Assembly (NCBI GenBank): GCA_905221605.1
Contig: CAJNDS010000910.1
Location: forward strand, 1 to 52,203
Origin: Symbiodinium natans
Lineage: Eukaryota > Sar > Dinophyceae > Suessiales > Symbiodiniaceae
DNA: 52,203 nucleotides
Reading direction: 5' to 3'
Part shown: positions 18,208 to 27,630 of the stretch, piece after piece
Layout of the letters: the number at the start of each line of letters is the position of its first letter
How positions within the stretch are numbered: the stretch's first letter is position 1
Notes under the pieces: generated by a model
Seen by the model: the letters and a program-made list of their open reading frames with translations, nothing else
The model's database searches: none
What the model was told of the DNA's origin: nothing
Made by a program: the position numbers and the translations under genes

Positions 18208-18404
18208 ATTTGACAACTGTCAAATCTGTCAAATCTGTCAAATCTCTGCAAACGTCGTGCCAACAGTCTTTAACCCCCGTTGGCGGATTTGACAAATTTG
18301 ACAGCTGTCAAATCTGTCAAATCCTTGAAGTCTCTACAAACGTCGCGCTATCAGTCTTAAAGTCCGTCTTTGACAAATTTGACAAATTTGACAACTGTCA
18401 AATG
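18208..18404. repeat. Paired hairpin element 1 of 9-bp GTCAAATCT units
   Basis: Begins 35 bases after the viral gene's stop. Two back-to-back modules each have a left arm of repeated GTCAAATCT-type 9-mers and a right arm of the complementary TTTGACAAA-type 9-mers. The loop holds the conserved string ctctgcaaacgtcg followed by cagtctt (18243-18277 and 18331-18360). The junction is the perfect 18-bp palindrome ATTTGACAGCTGTCAAAT at 18296-18313. The same plan recurs at 24333-24520. Confidence 0.85.
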
Positions 18405-18416
18405 GAAACATCTGCC

Positions 18417-18503
18417 AGCCGGAATGTTTGGGCAACTTGGAGGGCGGCTCCAGGATGGTTTGGGCAACCTGGAGGGCAGCTCCAGGATGGCTTGGGCAGC
18501 CGC
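18417..18503 (+). repeat. 33-bp tandem repeat, about 2.5 copies
   Basis: Unit of the type ttgggcaacctggagggc followed by ggctccaggatgg, repeated with few changes. Confidence 0.7.
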
Positions 18504-18504
18504 G

Positions 18505-19485
18505 AAAAGAAGGGCAGAGTTTCCCCTGGACCCGGGTGGCGTGCCCTCGACGAGGGCGACGGCAACGACGACGACGATTTCCTGTGGCCCGCACCCTCAA
18601 AGCCCGCAGCGCTTGATCGACTTTGTGTTTTTGGGGGGTTCTCCTTTGCTGTTTTGCTTTCACGTGCTGGGTTTTCCTGTTTTCATGCATTTTCACGAGA
18701 CACGGGTTTTGACTGACATGCTTCGTTTTTCACGCGCAGTTTGTTTTCTTTTTAAGTGGCATGTTATGATATTTTGCTTGCGTAGGATTTTTTTTTGAGC
18801 ATTGGTTCTTGTGCCTGGCACAAGCACAGTGGCAGTGGCAGTGCTGGCAGCAAGAGCATCCCAGTCAGCAAGACAGCATCACCGGCAGGAGAACAGACAG
18901 CGCAAGCAGCAAGCCTAGTGAGTAGCCAGTTCAGAACCTGGGCCGTGCGGCACTGACCTCAGATCCTGTCACGCAGCAGGATTGCTCGGGCCTGCTAGGG
19001 TAGTCCGAGTGACTTGCGCGGGGCGTCTCTGCAGCGCTGAAGTGTTCCAGGAGGGTGCGGTTTGGTAGGAGTGCTGTGCGGTAGGAGTGCGCCCGCTCAC
19101 CCAGGTGCTCTCGCGATCTCCTTGTCTTTGTGGGTGCTCGTTCGGGCCCCGTAGTGCAGTTCGACAGGAAGGTTGCGTGTGGTAGGAGTGCCGCGCAGTA
19201 GGAGTGCCGTGCAAAGGGGACTGGTAGGAGAGTGCTGCGCAGTAGCAGGGCCGTGCGGCAGAAGTGCAGTTCGGTAAAAGCCCAGTTTTTGGTAGGTGAT
19301 GTTCCGACCTCTGAGGGCTCTCTTGGGTTCTTTTGCAGTGCTGTGTCTTAGACTCCTTTGTTTTCGGACATTTCCATCGCTGCCTCAGGTCGCAGTGACG
19401 TGACCTGCTCCCTCGATCAGCCTCGCGCTTACTGGTGCTACAGAGGACCAAGTCTGTCAAAGTCAGCAGGTCGGCCGCCCCGGCG
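18505..19485. other. Non-coding stretch with simple repeats
   Basis: No supported gene. A short CAG/GCA-rich run lies at 18828-18920, and degenerate gtaggagtgc(c/t)gtgc repeats lie between 19060 and 19265. Confidence 0.5.
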
Positions 19486-19760
19486 GGCCTATTTGGCATC
19501 CGCAAGACCCCCAGCCCCCGGTAGCCCACATTTGACACGTCAAACCCGTCAAATCCGTCAAATAAACAGGCCCCCCAGCCCCCCCGGCAGGCCCCATTTG
19601 ACACGTCAAACCCGTCAAATCCGTCAAATCCGCAGGCCCCCCAGCCCCCCGGCAGGCCCCATTTGACACGTCATACCTGTCCCCAGCCCCGGCAGGCCCC
19701 ATTTGACACGTCAAACCCGTCAAATCCGTCAAATCCGCAGGCCCCCTGCCCCCGCCCGCC
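19486..19760 (+). repeat. ~66-bp tandem repeat carrying CGTCAAATC 9-mers
   Basis: About four copies, one truncated near 19672, of a unit consisting of catttgacacgtcaaacccg, further cgtcaaatc 9-mers, and a c-rich ggccccccag spacer. The 9-bp GTCA phase matches that of the hairpin elements at 18208 and 24333. Confidence 0.75.
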
Positions 19761-19764
19761 ATCA

Positions 19765-20075
19765 GAGGGCTCTAATCCCCCTTCGGGGGGTCCCCAAAAA
19801 TAAGCAGTGACGGGCCATGCTTCGGGGGGGGGTCCCCAGGGGTAAGCAGTGACGGGCCATGCTCGGGGGGGGGGGGTCCCCACAACCCAGCAGTGACGGG
19901 CCTCTAATCCCTCATGCTTCGCGGGGTCCCCAGGATTCAGCAGTGACGGGCCTCTAATCCCTCATGCTTCGCGGGGTCCCCAGGGGTAAGCAGTGGCCCG
20001 TGGGGGTCGGCAGTGACGGGCCTCTAATCCCTCATGCTTCGGGAAGCAGTGACGGGCCTCTAATCCCTCATTTTG
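19765..20075 (+). repeat. ~50-bp degenerate tandem repeat with G-runs
   Basis: Seven or so copies of cagtgacgggcctctaatcc followed by ctcatgcttcgcggggtccc, varying in length; G-runs of up to 13 at 19832-19877 could form quadruplexes. Confidence 0.75.
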
Positions 20076-20204
20076 AACCGCAAGCCTTTAGAGAGAGCGA
20101 AAGAGCCCCCGATCTGATGATGGACTGTGTGAGGGTGCATTGCACTGCACGTTCGTAGCTATTGTGAGCTCACAGCCCTGAAACCCCATGACCTACGCAG
20201 CAAG

Positions 20205-20660
20205 CATGGCCAGTGAGGCGGCCAGACGCGCAGCCATCGCGCTCGTGCTCAGCCCCGGCGGCACCATGTTGGAGAGGTTTGGTGTCCGAGTGTTCCCGAA
20301 CCTTGACTTGCAGGTACAAGGCCATGCTGCGCCTCCTGCATCCGGACAAAAGCAATGAGGCCACGCACAAGCTCCTGGAAGGCCGCGCTACCAAGACATC
20401 GATCCGGGCATCATCCGAGGCTTGCCCATGAATGCGCTGGAGCGCGAGCTGAAGAGGCTGTTGGAGCAGCCAGCGGAGGAAGCACGGCAGCCAGCGCCTG
20501 AGTCAGCAGCTGGGCCGGCGCCTGAGGAAGCAGCTGGGCCGGCGCCTGAGGCAGCAGCTGGGCCGGCGCCTGATGCAGCGGCTGGGCCGGCGCCTGAGGA
20601 AGCGGCTGGGCCGGCGCCTGATGCAGCGGCTGGGCCGGCGCCTGAGGAAGCGGCCAGGGG
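20205..20660 (+). pseudogene. J-domain (DnaJ-type) protein fragment with a PAPxxAAG repeat tail
   Basis: An ATG at 20205 opens MASEAARRAAIALVLSPGG and MLERFGV, which looks like helix I of a J-domain. After a shift near 20312 the next frame gives YKAMLRLLHPDKSNEATHKL, with the HPD tripeptide that stimulates Hsp70 ATPase. After a second shift near 20390 a third frame reads RYQDIDPGIIRGLP and ELKRLLEQP, then at least eight PAPE/DxAAG repeats to about 20660. No convincing GT/GC-AG intron reconciles the frames, so it is called broken; tiny introns cannot be excluded. The repeat tail passes into the tandem array that follows. Confidence 0.5.
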
Positions 20661-20663
20661 GGG

Positions 20664-20940
20664 CTGCTGGGGAGCTGGGAGCCCTTTGTTTCTCAGGTTC
20701 CGTCACTTTTGTCACTTTTGGGCGCTGCTGGGGGGCTGCTGGGGAGCTGGGAGCCCTTTGTTTCTCAGAACCCATCACTTTTGTCACTTTTGGTGCTGCT
20801 GGGGGCTGCTGGGGAGCTGGGGCCTTGATTCTCAGAACCCGTCACTTTTGTCACTTGGGGGTTTTGTCAATTTGGGTTTGGTTGCAAATAGAGCGCCTCT
20901 ACATGCACCACAGGGGGAAGTGACAACAGTGACAACTTTT
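20664..20940 (+). repeat. ~70-bp tandem repeat carrying GTCACTTTT 9-mers
   Basis: Three copies of ctggggagctgggagccc, then tttgtttctcagaacc and gtcacttttgtcacttttgg, the last somewhat altered. Further 9-bp phased gtgacaaca units lie at 20921-20937 and 21091-21107. Confidence 0.75.
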
Positions 20941-21470
20941 TCGAAACAGGGGTGTTGCCGGAAAGCGCAAACCGGCAATTGACGGAAGTGACAAACTTCT
21001 GGAGAATGAGGTGCTTGTTGGAGCAACTTCACCACAAGCCTGGTGGCATAAGTGTTTTGTTTTGAAGTGGAGTGCTGGCACTACGACGGTGGTGACAACA
21101 GTAACAACTGGGAGCAGAGGTGCCGGCGACTGCACCGTGAAGCCAAGAGAAGTGTAGTGAACATTTTTCGAGGGGTGCTGTTGCAGTTTCACCGCAAGGG
21201 GAATCAGAGGTTTCCCCCGCCCTGCCTGGGACTCGGGTCCATCGCATCGCACAGGGGAGTTCTCACGCTGCAACACCTGCCTCCTTCAGTTTCGCGCCCG
21301 GTCATGGCTTCCCAGCGCCATGCAGCGGAGGCATGGGGCTCATGTGACATTCGGCACTGATGTGGAACTCATGTTGACGCACAACAAGCTCATGCTGACA
21401 GTTGCGATCATGGCTCTTGAACAGCGCAGCGTGGCTGCATGAGCGATCTTCTAGGTTTGTCTCGGTAGCC
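20941..21470. other. Non-coding stretch
   Basis: No gene supported. It precedes the spliced ATPase gene and should contain its promoter; no TATA-like element is evident. Confidence 0.4.
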
Positions 21471-23020
21471 ATGGCTGTGAAACGTACACTTGGGAAGCTC
21501 TTGCTGGCTCTCGCGGCCACGACTTTGTTTCCACCTCAGGCTGGGCAGTCTTCATGATCTGCTGCCTGCTTTGGTGCACATTGTTGGGTGTATGTAGTCA
21601 TGCTTCCTGCAGGCCGCACTGGCAGGATGGCGCGGCCACGAGAAGCCTGTGGCGGAGCACCAGATTCTTGACATTGCCAGGTGGCCGGTCCAATCCAAGG
21701 ACTTGCTGGTCAATTTGGCGACTGCCGCGGCGGCTGTGGCGGCTGCCGTCTTCGCCTTTGCCCAGATTCGGATTATGCGCCGGGACTCTGAGAGAGCCCA
21801 ACGGGAGTCCAAAGAAGGCCGTATCCAAGCGGCGGCGGACCGTATGCTGCAGCCCTTTCTCCCAAACACCAAGGAGGAGAATGTGGTGAAGCGCGCCGTC
21901 ATCGAGGACATCCGACAACGAATCATGCGGTGGAGCCAGCACGCGACGATCATTGCGGGGCGCTACGGCTGCGGCAAGACCGTGGCACTGGAAGAGGCGC
22001 TCCGCGGCATGCAGGGCGTCCACGTCCACACCGTGAAGGATAGGCAGTGGGAGGAGAAGCTCTATGCAGTGCTGGGCTTGGGCGACGAGGAGATGTTCAG
22101 GAAGGTCCTCCAAAAAATCCGACAGGAGCTCAACCAGACGCCCGTCCTGGTGCTCGACATCCCGCGATCGACCAAGGAAGGCGGGGGGGGGGCTTTGAGG
22201 CATTCGGAGCGTTTCTCTTTTCCTACGTGTTTGTTTTGGCTGGATTCCAAGGCATGGACTCAATCTCCAGCTTCGCCAAGACTTTCTCGTCGGACGGGTC
22301 GCTGGCGCACGCCGGGACCCGAAGACTCAGCCGCCGTGTCTTGCTGGGCTGCGGTAGGATCTTTTGCAAGTTGTCCTGCTGAGGTGATCGTCTGCGCCTC
22401 CTCGGCGGCCATGGCCATGGCCTTCGACGCCGGCGGCGACCAACGCCAGGAGAACTACTGGGTGGAAGACCTCACGAAGGAGGAGGCGCAGGAGCTGTTG
22501 GCCCTCCGCGGGCGGACGGATTGGGAGCAATTCGTGGCAGCATGCTCCCTGGCTTTGTTTGCTTTGTTTTGGCATGAGGGTCCCTGCGCTGCACTGGTTG
22601 GAGCGTCTTTCAGGCGGCTACAACGCTCTGGATTTGGTGCGAACCTGCGAAAAGTACACAGGGCCGGAGACGCTGGCGGCCAAGCAGGCGGAGATGGAGA
22701 AGAGGGCCCGCGAGGAGGTGCAGACTTTTCGGAGGGATTGCAAGTTCCAGACGGTAGATGACATCACGCCGGCTGGCGCGAACATCTTGAATGCACTGCT
22801 GCAAAACCGCGGTGGTCTAGCTGTTGGCAAGCTGGAAGGCGGTAGTGGTGCGTCTCCTGAGAAGGTGGCGATGTGGATCCGAGAAGAGAAGTGTCACCCC
22901 GTGGTCTGGCACATGGTGAAGCGGGAGTACCAATTCGCCTCGGAGCTGCATGCGCAAGCAGCCCGCGAGAAACCCGCACCACAGTCATCTGCGAAAAGGA
23001 GTGACCTTGGGGGTGCCTGA
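21471..23020 (+). CDS. Membrane-anchored P-loop ATPase, five exons (STAND/archaeal-ATPase-like)
   Basis: Exons reconstructed by eye: 21471-21539, 21613-22180, 22252-22310, 22384-22539 and 22613-23020 (last junction uncertain by one base). They total 1260 bases, 419 residues, with all frames in register. The introns are 71-73 nt; three start GC (gctggg, gcgggg, gccggg) and end AG, and the fourth (22540-22612) has a GC start and an ambiguous end. The protein starts with a hydrophobic leader (MAVKRTLGKLLLALAATT), has a second hydrophobic span near residues 56-76, Walker A AGRYGCGKT near 138-146 and a Walker B-like VLVLDIP near 201. These are followed by IVCASSAAMAMAFDAGGD and VEDLTKEEAQELL, typical of sensor and lid regions in STAND/archaeal-type ATPases. 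It ends with a charged tail. A membrane ATPase is likely; substrate unknown. GC-rich like dinoflagellate genes. Confidence 0.65.
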
Positions 23021-23344
23021 CGTTGATTGAGTACATGTGGCTTTTGGAGTTTCCCGGAGCTGAAGCCATAGCTCTGCCAGGCCACCGAATCGTCAGCAGG
23101 TGAGGTTGAGACCTCGGGCATGCTGCGCTGGCTGCGCCTGACTGCCATGTGCGCTTTAGACGCTGTGCTTTGCTGAGGTTCCTGCACCTGGGCCTCGGAT
23201 TCCTTGCTCGGCAACCCACTGATGCTCGTTCAAAGCTCCAGCATTGCCAGGGCTCGCCAAAACAGCTCCTGATGCTTGCTGATGTTTGTTTGAAGGCTTG
23301 CAGGTCGCCCCGGGGGCAGGTTTGTCAGACGAGGCCTGGCAAGA

Positions 23345-23385
23345 ACATCAAGTTCGTCAAGTTGGTCAAGCTTGTAAAGTTCTGA
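23345..23385 (+). repeat. Short 9-bp GTCAAGTTG array
   Basis: agttcgtcaagttggtcaag, then cttgtaaagttctg: three to four units with GTCA spaced nine bases apart, another variant of the 9-bp family. Confidence 0.5.
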
Positions 23386-23439
23386 GCGCCAAGCCCTAAG
23401 ACTGCATTTTTGACTTGACGGACTTGTCGCTTGTTCTGC

Positions 23440-23700
23440 CCGCCGATGCTCATCCACCCGCCCGCGGATGCTCAGAATGATCATCCGCCCACCCGCTGAC
23501 GCTCATCTGTCCGTCCATGCTGATGCTCATGCGCCCGCCGCTGATGGCCCGCTGATGCTCATGCGCCCGCCTGGTGATCATCTGCCCACTGGCTGATGAT
23601 CACACGCCCGGCCGCTGATGCTCTTCAGCGAGTGCGCCCACCCTGCCCTCCTCCAGTTTACAGGCTTCAATCTCCAGGCTCCGCTAATGCTCAGCCGGCC
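23440..23700 (+). repeat. Degenerate (CGCCCGCTGATGCTCAT) repeats
   Basis: The phrase gctgatgctcat or tgatgctcat recurs about every 20-25 bases with cgcccg spacers. It resumes at 23980-24130. No gene is supported. Confidence 0.6.
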
Positions 23701-23767
23701 GATGCCGATGCTCGTTCGCACCCCTCATCCGCGCGCCCGCAGCCGCAACCTCTGCTCTCGAAAAACC

Positions 23768-23935
23768 GTCACTTTTGTCACTTTTCCCGCGCGCGACGAG
23801 AGGCTCAGAAACGCGCAAGAAATGAAAGTGACAAAACCCGAAGTGACAAAAGTGACGCGTTACTAGGATCAATGCTTGGCTCTCAGACGCGGATTTCAGA
23901 GCATCACCAAAAGTGACAAAAGTGACAACTTTTCA
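23768..23935. repeat. Inverted clusters of GTCACTTTT 9-mers
   Basis: gtcacttttgtcacttttcc at 23768 faces aagtgacaaaagtgac clusters at 23824-23857 and 23911-23930, giving the same converging-arm plan as the GTCAAATCT hairpins but with another core. Confidence 0.65.
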
Positions 23936-24119
23936 GAGACAGCTTTCATCTCAGACCCAGATTTTTTGCACTCTCTCTCTCTCGATGCTCATCTGCGGCC
24001 AGCTGATGGCCCGCTGAAGCTCTGCTGATGCTCATCTGCGCGCACGTTCGCCCGCGCAGGTCGGAGACTGCCCGCCCGCTTGATGCCCGCTTGGCTGCGC
24101 CTCTGGCGCCCGCTGATGC

Positions 24120-24240
24120 TCATTCGCGCGCCCGCCCGAAACTGCGCCCGACGCCCGAAACTCGCGCACGCCCGCCCGAAACTGCGCCCGACGCTCGAAA
24201 CTCACCGCCGCCGCCCGAAACGCGCCCGCCCGCACATTTG
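24120..24240 (+). repeat. cgcccgaaactgcgcccgac-type tandem repeat
   Basis: Five or so imperfect copies of gcccgaaactgcgcccgac and gcccgaaactcgcgcac. Confidence 0.6.
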
Positions 24241-24332
24241 CAGCTCCGTCTGTTTACCTCATCGCTCGCTCGCTCGTCTTGCCCGCGCTTGATGCTCCGG
24301 ATGCTGATTTTGCAGCGGATTGCTGCCTATCT

Positions 24333-24520
24333 ACTGTCAAATCTGTCAAATCTGTCAAATCTCTGCATACGTCGCGCTACAGTCTTCAATTGTGCCTTTT
24401 GACAGATTTGACAAATTTGACAGCTGTCAAATCTGTCAGATAGCAAAGTTCTCTGCAAACGTCGGCCTGCAGTCTTCAAGAGCATTTGACAAGTTTGACA
24501 ACTTTGACAACTGTCAAATG
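24333..24520. repeat. Paired hairpin element 2 of 9-bp GTCAAATCT units
   Basis: Same plan and orientation as 18208-18404: actgtcaaatctgtcaaatc arm, loop ctctgcatacgtcgcgctac followed by agtctt, facing arm gacagatttgacaaatttga, central palindrome ATTTGACAGCTGTCAAAT (24415-24432), and a second loop ctctgcaaacgtcggcctgc followed by agtctt. It ends ACTGTCAAATGG, exactly as element 1 does. Arms have a few mismatches; loops are the best conserved part. Confidence 0.85.
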
Positions 24521-24568
24521 GCTGCCAGCGGCAGCCACCTCCCCCGTCCCGCCCCTAAAAACTGTCAC

Positions 24569-25169
24569 CTCTCTCTTATGCAGGTGTCCCCGGCCCCCCC
24601 TGAAGGCTATCCACGGACAGCCTCTGTGAAGATGCATTCCATTCCATTTTTGCCTCGAGGTAGCGGAGCCCTGCAGAAATGCAGCTCTAGAGCCGCGGGG
24701 ACCGCATCTGGACAGATGCAAAACCGCATTATGGGGCACTTTTGGGGGTGAGCGTTCCGACGAAAATGCTCCTGCATCGCGATTTCTGGGGGTCTTTTTC
24801 CTTTTCTTTTTTCCCGTTCTTTTTCCCTTCCGTTCCTTTTTTCCCTTCCCTTTTTTCCCTTCCGTTTTTTTTTTTCCTCTCCTTCCCTTCCCTTCCGTTC
24901 CTTTCCGTTCCTTCCTCTCCATTCCGTTCCTTTTCCTTCCTTTCCCCTGACCCCCCAGAATCGCGATGCAGGAGCATCTTCATTGCGAGCACCCAAAAGT
25001 GCCCCATAATGCGGTTTTGCATCTGTCCAGATGCGGTCCCCGCGGCTCTAGAGCTGCATTTCTGCAGGGCTCCGCTACCTCGAGGCAAAAATGGAATGGA
25101 ATGCATCTTCACAGAGGCTGTCCGTGGATAGCCTTCTGGGGGGGCCGGGGACACCTGCATAAGAGAGAG
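24569..25169. mobile_element. Foldback element: ~220-bp inverted repeats around a pyrimidine tract
   Basis: Left arm 24569-24794 (starting ctctctcttatgcaggtgtc) is the near-perfect reverse complement of right arm 24949-25169 (ending gacacctgcataagagagag). The 154-base spacer (24795-24948) is almost purely C and T on the plus strand, mostly cccttcc and ccgttcctt runs. No coding sequence and no obvious target-site duplication. A non-autonomous foldback transposon or a palindromic duplication are the main options. Confidence 0.8.
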
Positions 25170-25321
25170 CTTTACCCAATTTTTCAGCAATTCCAAACAC
25201 ATCAAAGCTGTTTGTTGCAGTTGTAAAATTGGCCTAAAAATTGTATTTCTGTCAAAAAAAATGAGCAGCGTTCCCACAAACCCAACCCCCCTCCTCTGCA
25301 GGGTCATTTCCCTCCCTCCCC

Positions 25322-25382
25322 CACATTGGCTGAAGAAGGCGACTGTTAGGGCCTCCGCCCCTCGCCTTCTTCAGCCAATGTG
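25322..25382. repeat. Perfect 21-bp inverted repeat with 19-nt loop
   Basis: cacattggctgaagaaggcg(a) at 25322-25342 is exactly complementary to (t)cgccttcttcagccaatgtg at 25362-25382, with loop ctgttagggcctccgcccc. It could be a small MITE, a precursor of a small RNA, or the tips of an excised element. It stands at the border between the repeat-rich GC region and the AT-rich island. Confidence 0.75.
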
Positions 25383-26046
25383 AAGGACAGACACATATTT
25401 TTCCATTTTCAAAAGCACAGAAACAAATAAGTTTTTTTGTTAATTATTTTGAACAGATTTCAAAGAGAAAGACAAATTTTCAAGAAGTTTTTAACCTGAA
25501 CACAAAAAATCAAATAACTACAACTTCAAAAAAGGCAAGCTTCCGTTGAACAAAGTTTTGTTTTCTCAGTTATTGTGTGGTTTTAAATGTTTTACTAAAT
25601 AAATGTTTTCTTGTGGTATGCGGTTTTAAAGGAGCATTCTTGACATTAAAGAAATGTTTCCAGTAAAATCTGGTTTGATTTTTGTGTTTCTTGTCAAAAT
25701 CTGGTTTTAGTGGGCGGTTGAACCAATATTAGATTTGTTTTTCTGGTTGGACTCACTTTTTCTGGTGTTAAAGTGTTTTCGTTTGGACTATGTTTGTTTC
25801 TAGTGTTTAATGTTGGTTTTTCTTTTTCAAAGTTAGTGCATGTTTTCCAAGTCTAAAGTGCGAAAAATGCAAAGATTAAAAAGCAATTTAAACTACCGCT
25901 CCAGAGGTCGCGTCCTTAGAGAAACCAAATTTTGACCGCTCCAGAGGTCGTGCGCCTTTACCTCTAAACCCTTTCAAACCCCAAACTCTAAACCCGTGTA
26001 AGCTTGCCGACTGGGCAACAAGAACCCCCAAGCAAGCACTAGACAT
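25383..26046. other. AT-rich island
   Basis: 25383-25880 is conspicuously AT-rich, full of tttgttt, aaatgtttt and similar strings, in a window otherwise above 50% GC. It ends with two copies of accgctccagaggtcg (25895 and 25935) and a degenerate ccctaaa stretch (25960-26000). No ORF and no gene is supported. Confidence 0.6.
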
Positions 26047-26460
26047 CTACGCGCTGCTGTTCTTGCTGGCGCCGTTGTAGGTGTGTGGAAGATGTGGATG
26101 TTGGGAGACTCTGGATATAATCTGTTGGAGTAAACTCTTAAATTTTTGCAACGCATCCTGCTGGCTGCACTCACCCTTCCATGCACAATCTGGAGCCAGG
26201 CAAGCAAAGCACACACTGTCAGAGGAAGCGGAGTTTAAAGCCCTTTTGTGCTGAAGGTTTAAAGCCTTCGTTCGGTGCACAAGAACGAAGAAGGTTCTGA
26301 CAGGCATTCTACCTTGGAAGCACCCGGCAGATGAGCTATTGAAGGTCCAAGAGGTGACTTCGGGCCCAAAAAGGGGTTTTTCAGCCTCTTGCAAGGTTTG
26401 TTGATAGCCTAATAGCCCATCTTGGCCATCCAAGCCTTTCAACTTTAATCCGCGTTTCAC
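26047..26460 (-). CDS. Hypothetical ORF, 137 codons
   Basis: A minus-strand frame starting MKRGLKLKGLDGQDGLLGYQ and ending LQQIISRVSQHPHLPHTYNG...SSA. No recognisable domain, signal peptide or membrane span. It could be a chance frame; the only support is length and a fairly balanced residue composition. The next 660 bases (26461-27120) hold nothing that I can support. Confidence 0.15.
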   Translation of the reverse strand: MKRGLKLKGLDGQDGLLGYQQTLQEAEKPLFGPEVTSWTFNSSSAGCFQGRMPVRTFFVLVHRTKALNLQHKRALNSASSDSVCFACLAPDCAWKGECSQQDALQKFKSLLQQIISRVSQHPHLPHTYNGASKNSSA

Positions 26461-27119
26461 ACAGTTTTCAGATTTTGTTTCTGGTTTCTGTTAGCTTTGG
26501 GTCGTTGGTTTGGTTTGGTTCGTCGGTTTTGTTGCTTTTGCTTGAGTGGGACGTTTCGCTTTAACATGTCATGACCGGCCTACTGCCAAGGGGCGCACGC
26601 GCATAAAAAGGTACGAAATGATGTTTTTCGGCTGCAGGCCACTGGAGCTCTGGTTGTGCGTTTTGTTGCAAATTAACGGAGAATGCCGGCAGGAGGACTG
26701 GGGAAGAAAGGGATACGAGGGCTACGAGGGACTGTTCGAACCGGAGTGGTGCCGGGCACCAGGCTGGGGACTTTGGTGATCTTTGTTTCCTGCCCACTTG
26801 ATTCCAGCTGAATGCTCCAGTGCTGGCCCGATGCGAAAATAGGTCCATAAAATGTCCCTCCTATGAAAAGGCGTTGATACACCCCCGACAAGTGCCTAGC
26901 TGGCCCTCCGTGTATTTACCAGAACCCTGCGCATATTATAAAAACCACAAGCTTAGCTGCATGACTCTGAGATGTTGTGTTTCTGTGTGTGTGGGGAGAG
27001 TGAACGCGCTTTGTTCCTAGGCCGCCCTCAGAAGTAGGAGCAGGTTTGCAGCCACTGTCATTGGCTTTCTCAGGCTCAGTGTGGCCAACCAAAGCAGGAT
27101 GATTACCAATGTGCTTGAA

Positions 27120-27630
27120 GCTTTGTTATGGCAGGTTTTCCAAAAGTGCTCGTGCCAGGGGACAGAAAAGCTCCACAGCAGGCTTTCTTTCCGAGAGTGC
27201 CATGTCGAAAAGGGAAAAAACGCCAAGTGCTCGTGCCAGAAATTTGTCTTGCCATGTCGTATAGGAACGCGTACCGGGAAAAAACAAGCGCCACTTTTTT
27301 TAATTACGGCGGGTTGTCCTCCAGAAGTGCTCGTGTCGGAAATATATCTTGCCATCTCGTTTTGGGCACAAAATCCCCGCTTTGTGTCGGCGCTTTTCCT
27401 TCAGAAGTGCTCGCGCCGAGCATTGAACTTGCCATGTCGCATTGGGGAAAATGCGCCGCTTTGTAATTGCTGGTGTTCCTTCCAGATGTGCTCGTGCCGG
27501 ACATGTATCTTGCCATGTCGTATCGGACCTATTGGGATAACAAAGTGCCAGTTTGTTAGTTGCGGCGAGTGTTCCCGGAAGTGCTCTGCCATGTCGTGTA
27601 GGGGGAATTTTGTTCTTCCAGAAGTAGTGC
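27120..27630 (+). repeat. ~100-115-bp degenerate tandem array, five to six copies
   Basis: Each copy has ccagaagtgctcgtgccgg, then aaatgtatcttgccatgtcg, then a variable middle with gggaaaa and cgccactttgtaattg. Copies begin near 27150, 27218, 27318, 27398, 27481 and 27575. Divergence is high, so the array is old. Confidence 0.75.

Noticed and set aside
18208-18404. CRISPR array
   Set aside because: Units are 9 bp without spacers and occur in both orientations. There are no cas genes, and the setting is eukaryotic.
24569-25169. ORFs within the foldback arms (for example 24729-25307 minus)
   Set aside because: The same frames appear on both strands because of the inverted repeat, and the centre is a K/E/G or F/P/S translation of the pyrimidine tract.
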